From assembly GCA_034675505.1 (NCBI GenBank), contig JAUCDD010000010.1, positions 62,001 to 126,000 of the forward strand: a stretch of DNA of 64,000 nt, in the 5' to 3' direction. The notes beneath the pieces were generated by a model. That model saw only the letters and a list, made by a program, of their open reading frames with translations. It was not told where the DNA came from and did no database searches. The translations under genes and the position numbers were made by a program. This DNA is from Melaminivora sp034675505. Its GTDB lineage: Bacteria > Pseudomonadota > Gammaproteobacteria > Burkholderiales > Burkholderiaceae_C. This document shows positions 15,706-24,365 of this stretch, in pieces. Position 1 is the first letter of the stretch; each line of letters starts with the position of its first letter.

Positions 15706-16637
15706 ACGCGCGCACCGGCACCCCCGCGCCCGCCCCGGCCCTGGCCGGCACCGCCGAAACCCGGGGCCTGCTGCTGGGCTTTGCCGGCGTGGCCGTCTTC
15801 GCGCTCACCCTGCCCATGACGCGGCTGGCCGTGGGCACGCCCGAGGCGCCCCTGATGAGCGGCCTGTTCATCGCCATGGGCCGCGCGGCGGTGGCGGGCG
15901 TGCTGTCGGCGCTGCTGCTGGCCTGGCAGCGCGCCCCGCTGCCGGCGCGCGCCGACTGGTGGCCGCTGGCGGTGACGGCGCTGGGCGTGGTGTTCGGCTT
16001 TCCGCTGCTCACCTCCTGGGCCATGCGCTACGTCGGCGCGGTGCACGCCGCCGTCATCATCGGGCTGCTGCCGCTGGCCACGGCGGCGGCCGGCGCGCTC
16101 TTGCACCGCCAGCGGCCCTCGGGCGCGTTCTGGGCCTGCTCGCTGCTGGGGTCGGTGCTGGTGGTCGCCTATGCGCTGCTGCGCTCAGGCCAGGCGGGCC
16201 TGGCGCTGCACCCGGCCGACCTGCTGCTGATGGCGGCCGTGGTCTGCGCCGCCGTGGGCTATGCCTGGGGCGGGCGGCTGTCGCAGCACATGCGCGCCGA
16301 TGCGGTGATCTGCTGGGCGCTGGTGCTCTCGCTGCCCGTGACGCTGCCGCTGGCCTGGTGGGCGCGGCCGGCCGAGGCGCTGCCGGCGCCCGCCTGGCTC
16401 GGCTTTGCCTACGTGGCGCTGTTTTCCATGTGGCTGGGCTTTTTTGCCTGGTACCGGGGCCTGGCGCTGGGCGGCACGGTGCGCGTGAGCCAGGTGCAGC
16501 TGGCCCAGCCCTTCTTGAGCATGCTGTTCGCCGTGCCCCTGCTGGGCGAGCGGCTGGACGCGACCAGCGTGGGCTTTGGCCTGGCGGTGCTGGCCACCGT
16601 GGCCCTGGGCCGGCGCGCGCCGGTGCGCCGGCCATGA
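15702..16637 (+). CDS. EamA/DMT-family transporter
   Basis: 311 residues with ten predicted membrane helices in two EamA repeats (about 25-155 and 165-300). Motifs such as SWAMRYVGAVHAAVIIGLLP in the first repeat and AYVALFSMWLGFFAWYRGLA, then LAQPFLSMLFAVPLLGERLD in the second are typical. DMT exporters of this type often move amino acids or metabolites out of the cell. The ATG overlaps the LysE stop, so translation is coupled; together they look like a MocR-controlled export pair. Confidence 0.9.
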   Translation: MNARTGTPAPAPALAGTAETRGLLLGFAGVAVFALTLPMTRLAVGTPEAPLMSGLFIAMGRAAVAGVLSALLLAWQRAPLPARADWWPLAVTALGVVFGFPLLTSWAMRYVGAVHAAVIIGLLPLATAAAGALLHRQRPSGAFWACSLLGSVLVVAYALLRSGQAGLALHPADLLLMAAVVCAAVGYAWGGRLSQHMRADAVICWALVLSLPVTLPLAWWARPAEALPAPAWLGFAYVALFSMWLGFFAWYRGLALGGTVRVSQVQLAQPFLSMLFAVPLLGERLDATSVGFGLAVLATVALGRRAPVRRP

Positions 16638-16800
16638 GCGGCGGAAACCGCTTCGGATCCGGCCCCGATGGCCTTATGCTGCGCGCGCCGCGGCCATCCG
16701 CGCCGCCGCCAGCGCGCCGCACGATGGCGCATTCTTCGCAACCCGCACCGGCATCCACCCCTGCCGATGCAACTTCCCGAACGACCGGAGACGACTTCCC

Positions 16801-17982
16801 ATGACCGCCTGGACCCTGGCGCAACGCGCCGCCAAGATGAACCCTTCCGTGATCCGCGAGATCCTGAAGGTGACCGAGAAGCCCGGCATCATCAGCCTGG
16901 CGGGCGGCCTGCCCTCGCCGCAGACCTTCCCCATCGAGGCCTTCGCCCAGGCCGCCGCGCAGGTGCTGGACCAAGGCGGCGCGGCCGCGCTGCAGTACGC
17001 CGCCAGCGAGGGCTTCACGCCGCTGCGCGAGGCCATCGCCGCCTTCCTGCCCTGGGACGTCGACCCTGACCAGGTGCTCATCACCACCGGCAGCCAGCAG
17101 GCGCTGGACCTGGTGGCCAAGGTGCTGATCGACGCGGACAGCCGCGTGCTGGTGGAGACGCCCACCTACCTGGGCGCGCTGCAGGCCTTCACCCCCATGG
17201 AGCCGCGCATCGAGGCCGTGGCGAGCGACGACAACGGCATCCTGGCCGATGACCTGGCCGCCAAGGCAGGCAGCGGCGCGGACAAGGCGCGCTTCCTGTA
17301 CGTGCTGCCCAACTTCCAGAACCCCACCGGCCGCACCATGACCGAGGCGCGCCGCCAGCAGCTGGTCGAGCGCGCCGCAGCGCTCGGCCTGCCCATCCTG
17401 GAGGACAACCCCTACGGCGACCTGTGGTTCGACCAGCCGCCCCCGAAGCCGCTCACGGCGCGCAACCCCGAGGGCTGCATCTACATGGGCTCGTTCTCCA
17501 AGGTGCTGGCACCGGGCCTGCGCCTGGGGTTCCTGGTCGCGCCGCGCGACATCTACCCCAAGCTCCTGCAGGCCAAGCAGGCGGCCGACCTGCACACGCC
17601 CAGCTTCAACCAGCGCCTGGTGGCCGAGGTCATGAAGAACGGCTTCCTGGACCGCCACGTGCCCACCATTCGCCAACTCTACAAGCGCCAGTGCGAGGCC
17701 ATGCTGGGCGCGCTGGACGAGCACCTGGCGCCCCTGGGCGTGACGTGGAACCGCCCGGCCGGCGGCATGTTCCTGTGGCTGCGCCTGGCCGAAGGCATGA
17801 ATGCCATCGAGCTGCTGCCGCGCGCGGTGGAGCACAACGTGGCCTTCGTGCCCGGCGCGGCCTTCTACGCGCAGGACGCCGACCCGCGCACGCTGCGCCT
17901 GTCCTTCGTCACCTCGACCGAGGAGCAGATCCGCACCGGCATCGCCGCGCTGGGCGCGGCCATTCGAGGCGCAACCCCCTGA
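16801..17982 (+). CDS. PLP-dependent class I/II aminotransferase (2-aminoadipate/aromatic type)
   Basis: 393 residues, the usual length. It begins MTAWTLAQRAAKMNPSVIRE with GIISLAGGLPSPQTFP, the N-terminus of the LysN/KAT-II-like transaminases. The PLP lysine is in GSFSKVLAPGLRLGFL; NFQNPTGRTM and ILEDNPYGDLWF line the cofactor pocket. A GGAG Shine-Dalgarno precedes the start. The 163-base gap to the EamA gene has no clear promoter. Its stop codon lies at the edge of the second GC-rich repeat copy. The exact amino donor is not visible. Confidence 0.9.
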   Translation: MTAWTLAQRAAKMNPSVIREILKVTEKPGIISLAGGLPSPQTFPIEAFAQAAAQVLDQGGAAALQYAASEGFTPLREAIAAFLPWDVDPDQVLITTGSQQALDLVAKVLIDADSRVLVETPTYLGALQAFTPMEPRIEAVASDDNGILADDLAAKAGSGADKARFLYVLPNFQNPTGRTMTEARRQQLVERAAALGLPILEDNPYGDLWFDQPPPKPLTARNPEGCIYMGSFSKVLAPGLRLGFLVAPRDIYPKLLQAKQAADLHTPSFNQRLVAEVMKNGFLDRHVPTIRQLYKRQCEAMLGALDEHLAPLGVTWNRPAGGMFLWLRLAEGMNAIELLPRAVEHNVAFVPGAAFYAQDADPRTLRLSFVTSTEEQIRTGIAALGAAIRGATP

Positions 17983-18090
17983 GGCGCTGCGCGCCTTCCC
18001 CCTTCTCTGGCGCGCTGCGCGCTGGGAAGGGGGACGCCGCCCGTGCGGCGGGGCGGCCCTTGCACGGCGGCCCTGGCTTTGGGGCGCGCC
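17975..18090. repeat. GC-rich hairpin repeat, copy 2 (after the aminotransferase)
   Basis: Partner of 874-990. The TGA of the aminotransferase is inside its first bases (CCCCCTGAG). The pairing stretches are TTCCCCCTTC and GGGAAGGGGG. It has the same orientation relative to the upstream gene as copy 1, suggesting either selection for a place after stop codons or a shared origin by insertion there. Confidence 0.8.
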
Positions 18091-18158
18091 GGTTTCATAG
18101 GGCGCTGGCCGTGCGCAGCGCCGCGAATGCCATAGACCACTGATCGGAATTTTTCACC

Positions 18159-19040
18159 ATGCGCCAGCGCCCCTTCCAACAGGTCGATGTGTTCACCGCC
18201 ACCCCGTACCTGGGCAACCCGCTGGCCGTGGTGCTGGACGGCGAGGGGCTGTCGGGCGAACAGATGCAGCAGTTCACGAACTGGACGAATCTGTCGGAGG
18301 CCACCTTCGTGCTGCCGCCCACCGAGGCCGGCCGCGCCGGCGGCGCCGACTACCGCGTGCGCATCTTCAGCCCCGGGCGCGAGCTGCCCTTTGCCGGCCA
18401 CCCGACGCTGGGCAGCTGCCACGCCTGGCTGGCCGCGGGCGGCAAGCCGCGCGCGCCCGGGCGCATCGTGCAGGAATGCGGCGTGGGCCTGGTCACGCTG
18501 CGGCAGGACGGCCAGCAGCTGGCCTTCGCCGCGCCGCCGCTCATCCGAAGCGGCCCGCTGCCCGAGGACGACGTGCAGCGGATCGCACGCGGCCTGGGGG
18601 TGGCGCGCGGCGACATCGTGCACCACGCCTGGTGCGACAACGGCCCGCACTGGCGCGGCGTGATGCTGGCATCGGCCGGGCAGGTGCTCGCGCTCACGCC
18701 CGACGCCGCCGTGCTGGCCGGGCTGGACGTGGGCGTGGTCGGCCCGCGCGGCAAGGTGGGCGTGGTTGCCGCGCAGGCGCCGGGCGCGGACACGGCGTTC
18801 GAGGTGCGGGCGTTCTTCGCCGGCTCCGGCGGCCTGATCGAGGACCCCGTCACCGGCAGCCTGAACGCGGCCCTGGCGCAATGGTTGATCGGCGCCGGCC
18901 TGGCGCCCGCGCAGTACGTGGCCGCTCAGGGCACCGCCCTGGGCCGCGCCGGCCGCGTGCACGTGCAGCAAGCGGCGGACGGGCAGATCTGGATCGGCGG
19001 GCACACGGTGGCCTGCGTGCGCGGGGAGGTGCTGCTGTGA
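18159..19040 (+). CDS. PhzF-family isomerase-like protein
   Basis: 293 residues with the duplicated PhzF/diaminopimelate-epimerase fold. The N-terminus FQQVDVFTATPYLGNPLAVV and the active-site region NLSEATFVLPP (acid residue Glu47) are typical; FAGHPTLGSCHAWL in the first half and DPVTGSLNAALAQWL in the second complete the active site. Known members isomerise or hydrolyse diverse substrates, so the reaction is uncertain. The stop overlaps the GTG of the next gene, linking it to a threonine dehydratase-like enzyme. Confidence 0.92.
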   Translation: MRQRPFQQVDVFTATPYLGNPLAVVLDGEGLSGEQMQQFTNWTNLSEATFVLPPTEAGRAGGADYRVRIFSPGRELPFAGHPTLGSCHAWLAAGGKPRAPGRIVQECGVGLVTLRQDGQQLAFAAPPLIRSGPLPEDDVQRIARGLGVARGDIVHHAWCDNGPHWRGVMLASAGQVLALTPDAAVLAGLDVGVVGPRGKVGVVAAQAPGADTAFEVRAFFAGSGGLIEDPVTGSLNAALAQWLIGAGLAPAQYVAAQGTALGRAGRVHVQQAADGQIWIGGHTVACVRGEVLL

Positions 19041-20017
19041 GCGCCCCCGCCCTGCCGCAGCTGGCCGACATCGAGGCCGCCGCGCGCCTGGTGCACGCGC
19101 AGTTTGCGCCCACGCCGCAATACCGCTGGGCGCTCCTGGAGCAGCGCCTGGGCACCGAGTGCTGGCTCAAGCACGAGAACCACAACCCCGTGGGCGCCTT
19201 CAAGATCCGCGGCGGCCTGACCTACTTCGACCAGCTGGCGCGTGCCGGCCAGCTGCCGCGCGAAGTCGTCAGCGCCACGCGCGGCAACCACGGCCAGAGC
19301 ATCGCCTGGGCCGCGCGTGCGCACAGCGTGGGCTGCACCATCGTCGTGCCGCTGGGCAACTCGGTGGAGAAGAACGCCGCCATGCGCGCCCTGGGCGCGC
19401 AGCTGATCGAGCACGGGGACGACTTCCAGGCCGCGCGCGAGCACGCGCAAAGCCTGGCCGCCGAGCGCGGCGCGCACATGGTGCCCAGCTACCACCTGGA
19501 GCTGGTGCGCGGCGTGGCCACCTACTGGTGGGAGTTCCTGCGCGCCGCGCCGCATCTCCAGGTCGCCTACGTGCCCATCGGCATGGGCTCGGGCGCATGC
19601 GCGGCCATCGCCGCCAAGCTGGCGCTGGGCCACGGCGTGCGCATCGTCGGCGTGGTCAGCCGCCATGCGCCCGCCTACGCGCTGTCGCTGGCCGCCGGCC
19701 GCGTGGTGCCGGCGCCGGCCACCACCGTGCTGGCCGACGGCATGGCCTGCCGCATGCCCGACGGCGAGGCGCTGGCCGTGCTGGCACAGCACCTGGACCA
19801 CGTGGTGCAGGTGAGCGACGACGAGGTGGCCGCCGCCATGCGCGCGCTGTTCACCGACACGCACAACGTGGCCGAGGGCGCCGGCGCCGCCGCGCTGGCG
19901 GGTGCGCTGCAGGAGCGGGCGCAGTTGGCCGACCAGGCCGTCGGGCTGGCGCTGACCGGCGGCAACGTGGACGCGGCGATGTTCGCGCGCGTGCTGCTGG
20001 GCGCGGACGGAAGCTGA
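19037..20017 (+). CDS. threonine/serine dehydratase-like PLP enzyme
   Basis: 326 residues of fold-type II. The PLP lysine is Lys56 in NPVGAFKIRGG; the cofactor-binding glycine loop appears as PIGMGSGACAAIAAKLAL and the substrate loop as SATRGNHGQSIAWAA. No C-terminal ACT domain is present, so it resembles catabolic threonine dehydratase (TdcB) or serine racemase rather than IlvA. The GTG start at 19037 overlaps the PhzF stop (GTGA). Serine/threonine deamination would fit the surrounding amino-acid genes. Confidence 0.88.
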   Translation: MSAPALPQLADIEAAARLVHAQFAPTPQYRWALLEQRLGTECWLKHENHNPVGAFKIRGGLTYFDQLARAGQLPREVVSATRGNHGQSIAWAARAHSVGCTIVVPLGNSVEKNAAMRALGAQLIEHGDDFQAAREHAQSLAAERGAHMVPSYHLELVRGVATYWWEFLRAAPHLQVAYVPIGMGSGACAAIAAKLALGHGVRIVGVVSRHAPAYALSLAAGRVVPAPATTVLADGMACRMPDGEALAVLAQHLDHVVQVSDDEVAAAMRALFTDTHNVAEGAGAAALAGALQERAQLADQAVGLALTGGNVDAAMFARVLLGADGS

Positions 20018-20094
20018 AGACAGCAGCAGCAGCGGCGCGGCGCAGCCCCGCGCCGCCGGTCACGCCTGCGACAAGCGCGGCGGGCCGGCGTCCG

Positions 20095-20103
20095 CACAAT
20101 CGC
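20095..20103 (+). promoter_or_regulatory. start-proximal CACAATCGC motif before the histidine phosphatase gene
   Basis: Exact copy of the recurrent motif; its T is 9 bases before the ATG at 20109, and no Shine-Dalgarno lies in between. The likely reading is a -10 element giving a leaderless or nearly leaderless message. No convincing -35 is seen. Confidence 0.45.
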
Positions 20104-20108
20104 CGCGC

Positions 20109-20783
20109 ATGGGAACCCTCTACCTCGTGCGCCACGGCCAGGCCTCGTTCGGCGCTGACGACTACGACCAGCTCAGCGAGCGCGGCCGCCAGCAGGCCGA
20201 ACGCCTCGGGGCCTACTGGCGCGAGCGCGGCCTGCGCTTTGACACCGTGCTCGCGGGCACGCTGCGCCGGCACACGCAGACCCTGGCCGGCATCAGCGCA
20301 GGCCTGGGCGGCGCGGCGCCCGAGGCGCTGGCGCTGCCGCAGCTCAACGAGTACGACAGCCTGGCCCTGATCCAGTGCGTGCACCCGGCGCCGCTGCCGG
20401 CCCCGGCCACGCCCGAGCTGTACCGCCAGCACTTTCGCCTGCTGTGCGACGCCCTGGCGCAGTGGATGGCGGGCACCATCAGCCCGGCCGGCATGCCCGC
20501 GTGGGAGCAGTTCCGCAGCGGCGTGCGCGGCGTGCTGGATCAGGTGCGCCAGCAGCACGCCGGCGGCAACGTGCTGCTGGTGTCCAGCGGCGGGCCGATC
20601 TCGGCGGCCATCGGCGAGGTGCTGTCCACCCCGCCCGAGGTGACCATTGCGCTGAACATGCGCATCCGCAACAGCGCCGTGACCGAGTTCAGCGTGAGCC
20701 CGAAGCGGCTGATGCTGCAGACCTTCAACAGCCTGGCGCACCTGGACGCGCCGGAGTACGCGGGCTGGACCACGCACGCCTGA
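20109..20783 (+). CDS. histidine phosphatase superfamily protein (phosphoglycerate mutase-like)
   Basis: 224 residues. The N-terminal LYLVRHGQASFG carries the catalytic His9 in the RHG motif, the phosphorylated residue of the family. A second conserved region (LLVSSGGPISAAIGEV) occupies the place of the usual GH motif, but glycine-histidine is replaced by serine-glycine-glycine, which is seen in some branches. The substrate is unknown; such proteins range from phosphosugar phosphatases to SixA-like regulators. The gene stands alone with its own motif-type promoter. Confidence 0.88.
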   Translation: MGTLYLVRHGQASFGADDYDQLSERGRQQAERLGAYWRERGLRFDTVLAGTLRRHTQTLAGISAGLGGAAPEALALPQLNEYDSLALIQCVHPAPLPAPATPELYRQHFRLLCDALAQWMAGTISPAGMPAWEQFRSGVRGVLDQVRQQHAGGNVLLVSSGGPISAAIGEVLSTPPEVTIALNMRIRNSAVTEFSVSPKRLMLQTFNSLAHLDAPEYAGWTTHA

Positions 20784-20789
20784 TTCGCT

Positions 20790-20860
20790 CCTGAAAATGT
20801 AGCTACCTGCGCTTGCCCGGCGCCGGCTTGACGGTAAAACGGGCAGATTTTCGGGGATGG
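20790..20860. repeat. dispersed repeat copy after the histidine phosphatase gene
   Basis: CTGAAAATGTAGCTACC, then GCTTGCCCGGCGCCGGC, then GGGCAGATTTTCGGGG. It lies in the gap before the convergent creatininase gene. The order TAGCT, GGCGCCGGC, TTTT matches the other copies. Confidence 0.55.
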
Positions 20861-20907
20861 ACGCGCATGGCCGGGGCGCAGCACCCGGACACCCCCTCGC
20901 CCCCGCG

Positions 20908-21750
20908 CTATTCGCCCCGGCGCGGCACGGCCGGCCAGGCCAACGCATCCAGCTCGCCAAGCAGCGCAGCCAGCGCGCCGCCAGCGGCCTGGACCACCGC
21001 CCGGCCCCTGTCGGCCGTGGCCTGGGCGGCGTTGCCCACGGCGCCGCTGGCGTGGTAGTCCTCGATCGCCCAGCCCATCTTGGCGCTCCTGCCGTTGCCC
21101 AGGATGGCGTGCTGCTCGGCCCGGTCCTGCGACGACGAGCGCCAGCACTGCGCGTGCTCCATGCGCACCAGCTGCGGCGCCAGGTGCAGCATCATCGAAG
21201 TCTCGACCTCGCCGCCGTGGATGCCGAAGCGGTGCTCCTCGGCGCTGAACAAATCCTGCACCGGCTGCGGCAGCGGCAGGCTGAACCAGCTGCTGCTGTA
21301 CACCAGCAGCCCGCAGCGCTGGCGCAGCTCGCGCGCGGCGATGTCCATGGGCGCGACGTTGCCGCCGTGGCCGTTCAAGAGCAGCAGCTTGCGCACGCCT
21401 GTGCGCGCCACGCACTCGCCCAGCTCGGTCCACAGCGCCAGCAGCGTTGCCGGCGATAGCGTGAGCGTGCCGGGAAACGACAGGTGTTCGGTGGACAGGC
21501 CGACGCTTTGCGCCGGCAGTACCAGCGCGGGCACGCCGGCAGGCAGCTGCGCCAGCGCTGCGTCCAGCACGCCCTGCAGCAGCACCGCATCGACGGACAG
21601 GGGCAGGTGCGGGCCGTGCTGCTCGATGGCCGCCACCGGCAGCACCGCCACGGTGCGCGCGGCCAGGCCCGAGGCGCGGGCGGCGGCGAATTCGCGCGTG
21701 GAGATGTCGGCCCAGAGGCGGCTGGAATAGGGGGTCGAGGGCGTGGGCAT
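20908..21750 (-). CDS. creatininase-family amidohydrolase
   Basis: 280 residues. Metal-binding motifs of the creatinine amidohydrolase family are all present: AAIEQHGPHLPL near the N-terminus, LLLNGHGGNVAPM in the middle and FGIHGGEVETSMML further on. Members include creatininase, MftE and riboflavin or F420 pathway amidohydrolases, so the substrate is not fixed. I used the ATG at 21750 (MPTPSTPYSSRLWADIST), where the domain begins. It is divergent from the MATE gene, 105 bases away. Confidence 0.9.
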   Translation of the reverse strand: MPTPSTPYSSRLWADISTREFAAARASGLAARTVAVLPVAAIEQHGPHLPLSVDAVLLQGVLDAALAQLPAGVPALVLPAQSVGLSTEHLSFPGTLTLSPATLLALWTELGECVARTGVRKLLLLNGHGGNVAPMDIAARELRQRCGLLVYSSSWFSLPLPQPVQDLFSAEEHRFGIHGGEVETSMMLHLAPQLVRMEHAQCWRSSSQDRAEQHAILGNGRSAKMGWAIEDYHASGAVGNAAQATADRGRAVVQAAGGALAALLGELDALAWPAVPRRGE

Positions 21751-21855
21751 GGCAGGCGATGGTAGCGGCGCGCCGCCCCGGCGCGCATGAAGGCGGGCGG
21801 GCGCGGGCGGCATCCGCCGACAGCGCGGCGCGCGGCGCCCGGGCACGATGCCGCC

Positions 21856-23376
21856 ATGCCTCCATCCAGCCCCCCGGCAGCCGGCGCGCGCAGCCCCGGC
21901 GGCAGCGCGCGCGACCTCACGCGCGGCCCCATCGCCCCCACCCTGCTGCGCTTTGCCCTGCCCATCCTGGGCGGCAACGTGCTGCAGTCGCTCAACGGCT
22001 CGGTCAACGCCTACTGGGTGGGCGGCCACCTGGGCGAGGCGGCGCTCACCGCCACGGCGAATGCCAACAACATCCTGTTTTTACTGATCGGCGCGGTCTT
22101 TGGCATCGGCATGGCGGCGACCATCCTGGTGGCGCAGGCCATCGGCGCGCACGACCTGCGCCAGGCGCGCTGCGTCATGGGCACCAGCGCCACGTTCTTC
22201 GGCGCGGCGGCGCTCTTGATCGCCGCCGTGGGCATGCCACTGTCGCGCCACATCCTGGTGGCCATGGCCACGCCGCAGGAAGCCCTGCCGCTGGCGGAAA
22301 GCTACCTGCGCATGCTGTTCCTGTCGATCCCGTTCCTGTACCTGTTCACCTTCGTCTCGGCAGTGCTGCGCGGCGCGGGCGACGCGCGCACGCCGTTTTT
22401 GTTCCTGCTGCTGGCTGTCGCGCTGGACGTGGTGCTCAACCCCTTGCTGATCTTCGGCATCGGCCCGTTCCCGCAGATGGGCATCGCCGGCTCGGGCCTG
22501 TCCACCGGCATCGCCAACGCCCTGGCGCTGGCCGCCCTGCTGGCCTGGCTGCGCTGGCGCCGCCACCCGCTGTGGATCAGCCGCGCCGACTGGCGCCTGT
22601 TCGCGCCCAAGCCGGCCATCCTGCGGCTGCTGCTGGCCAAGGGCCTGCCCATGGGCGCGCAGATGGTGCTGATCTCCGTCTCGATGCTGGCGATGCTGGG
22701 CATGGTGAATTCGCACGGCGTGGCCACCGCATCGGCCTACGGCGCGGCGCTGCAGCTGTGGACTTATGTGCAGATGCCGGCCATGGCGATCGGCGCGGCC
22801 TGCTCGTCGATGGCGGCGCAAAACGTCGGCGCGCAGCTGTGGGGGCGGGTGGAATCGGTGGCGCGCTGGGGCGTGGGCTTCAACTTCCTGCTCACCGGCG
22901 CGCTGATCGGACTGCTGCTGGCGGCCGAGCACCGCGTGCTGGCGCTGTTCCTGCCGGCCGGCAGCGCGGCGTTGTCGATCGCCGAGCACCTGAACGGCAT
23001 CGCGCTGTGGTCGTTCCTGTTCTTCGGCGTGAGCTTCGTGCTGACCGGGGTGGTGCGCTCCACCGGCGCGGTGCTGGCGCCGCTGGCCATCCTGGCCGTG
23101 GCCATGTGGGGCATCCGCATCCCGCTGGCCTATGGCCTGCAAGGCCGGCTGGGGGTGGACGCCATCTGGTGGAGCTTCCCGCTCAGCGCCCTGGCCTCCA
23201 TGGCCATGACGCTGGCGTATTACCGCTTTGGCGGCTGGCGCCGTGCGCGGCTGCTGCCGGCGGACGAGCCGCGCGGCGTGGCCGTGCCGGCCGAGATCGG
23301 CGCGCTGCCGCCCGCGCCGGTGTGCGACACCGCAAACGAGGTCGATTGCGACATGCGCGCCGCGGCGCCAGTGTGA
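21856..23376 (+). CDS. MATE-family efflux transporter
   Basis: 506 residues with twelve predicted helices in two MatE repeats (about 35-200 and 260-430). Typical stretches are LRFALPILGGNVLQSLNGSV and YLRMLFLSIPFLYLFTFVSA in the first half. MATE proteins expel cationic drugs or metabolites using a Na+ or H+ gradient. I chose the ATG at 21856 over one 23 codons upstream because the preceding CACGATGCC resembles the start-proximal motif and the family starts near there. The C-terminal tail past residue 460 is polar and probably cytoplasmic. Confidence 0.9.
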   Translation: MPPSSPPAAGARSPGGSARDLTRGPIAPTLLRFALPILGGNVLQSLNGSVNAYWVGGHLGEAALTATANANNILFLLIGAVFGIGMAATILVAQAIGAHDLRQARCVMGTSATFFGAAALLIAAVGMPLSRHILVAMATPQEALPLAESYLRMLFLSIPFLYLFTFVSAVLRGAGDARTPFLFLLLAVALDVVLNPLLIFGIGPFPQMGIAGSGLSTGIANALALAALLAWLRWRRHPLWISRADWRLFAPKPAILRLLLAKGLPMGAQMVLISVSMLAMLGMVNSHGVATASAYGAALQLWTYVQMPAMAIGAACSSMAAQNVGAQLWGRVESVARWGVGFNFLLTGALIGLLLAAEHRVLALFLPAGSAALSIAEHLNGIALWSFLFFGVSFVLTGVVRSTGAVLAPLAILAVAMWGIRIPLAYGLQGRLGVDAIWWSFPLSALASMAMTLAYYRFGGWRRARLLPADEPRGVAVPAEIGALPPAPVCDTANEVDCDMRAAAPV

Positions 23377-23419
23377 GCAGCGCTGGGCGCCGCGCGGCGC
23401 GCGGCAGGCCCGCCCGCCA

Positions 23420-24322
23420 TCAATGCTGGTGCTGCCCCGGCGCGGCCTTGGGGGCGCCGGCCTGGCGCACCTCCACCTGCAGCGTGCGCTCGCTGCGCGC
23501 GCCGGCGGCATCCTCGAAACGCAGGGTCAGCGGGATGCTGCGGCCAGCGGCCAGCGGCTCCTTCAGGTCCATCAGCATGAGGTGGTAGCCGCCTGGCGCA
23601 AGCTGCACGGCCTGGCGCGCCGGCAATTCCAACGCGGGGACGGCGCGCATGCGCATGGTGCTGCCTTCCATCTTCATCTCGTGCACCTCGGCCACGCCGG
23701 CCACAGGGGTGGACACGCCCACCAGCCGCGCGCCAGCGGGCGCCAGCAGCGTCATGAAGGCACCCGTGCCGCCCTGCCCGGCCACGGTGGCGCGCACCCA
23801 GGCGCCATCGACCTGCACCTGCGCGCTGCCCGGCGCCAGCACCTCCAGCCGGGCTGCCGGCAGGGCCAGCTTGGCGGCGTCGCCCGGCTGCGGCACCTGC
23901 TCCCACGCCGCCTCGCCCACGTCGCACACCTGGCGTGCGGGGAAGTACAGCACGCCCGGCTGCTGCGCCAGCGCGCCGCGCACGACGAAGCCGGCTGCGC
24001 CCTTGCCGCGCAGCGCCGCCTGGGGCGACGCGGCCGTCCAGCGCACCTCGCCGCCCTGCGCTCCCGCGGGCGGCGCCTGCACGCTCCAGCCGGCGTGCGC
24101 CGGCACTTCGAGCACGCGGAACTGCGCCGGCAACTGCACTACCAGCGCAATCGTCTCCTGCGCGCCCTGGCAGGCATGGCCGACGTTGAAGACCGCGTCG
24201 TAATTGCTGCCGGCGCTGGCAACGCCGTTTGCCAGCGTGACGTGCGCGCCGGCCACGCCGCAGGCGCCCAGCAGGGCGGCAGCGGCGGCGGTGCGGGCCA
24301 AAGGGGAAAGTCGGAAAGTCAT
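23420..24322 (-). CDS. YcnI-like (DUF1775) and PCu(A)C copper chaperone fusion protein
   Basis: 300 residues, periplasmic. A signal peptide (ARTAAAAALLGACGVAGA) is followed by mature His1, the usual copper-binding start of YcnI proteins (HVTLANGVASAGSNYDAVF). The YcnI domain covers about 25-165; a PCu(A)C domain covers about 175-300 with the methionine/histidine copper site (VHEMKMEGSTMRMR and GGYHLMLMDLKEPL). PCu(A)C proteins deliver Cu(I) to cytochrome oxidase. It is the last gene of a minus-strand run after a TonB receptor and a DUF2946 protein, 43 bases from the former. The C-terminus ends in a short His-containing tail. Confidence 0.9.
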   Translation of the reverse strand: MTFRLSPLARTAAAAALLGACGVAGAHVTLANGVASAGSNYDAVFNVGHACQGAQETIALVVQLPAQFRVLEVPAHAGWSVQAPPAGAQGGEVRWTAASPQAALRGKGAAGFVVRGALAQQPGVLYFPARQVCDVGEAAWEQVPQPGDAAKLALPAARLEVLAPGSAQVQVDGAWVRATVAGQGGTGAFMTLLAPAGARLVGVSTPVAGVAEVHEMKMEGSTMRMRAVPALELPARQAVQLAPGGYHLMLMDLKEPLAAGRSIPLTLRFEDAAGARSERTLQVEVRQAGAPKAAPGQHQH

Positions 24323-24365
24323 GGTGATCTCCTGAAACGATGACAAAGAAAACGAGCCGCAAAAA

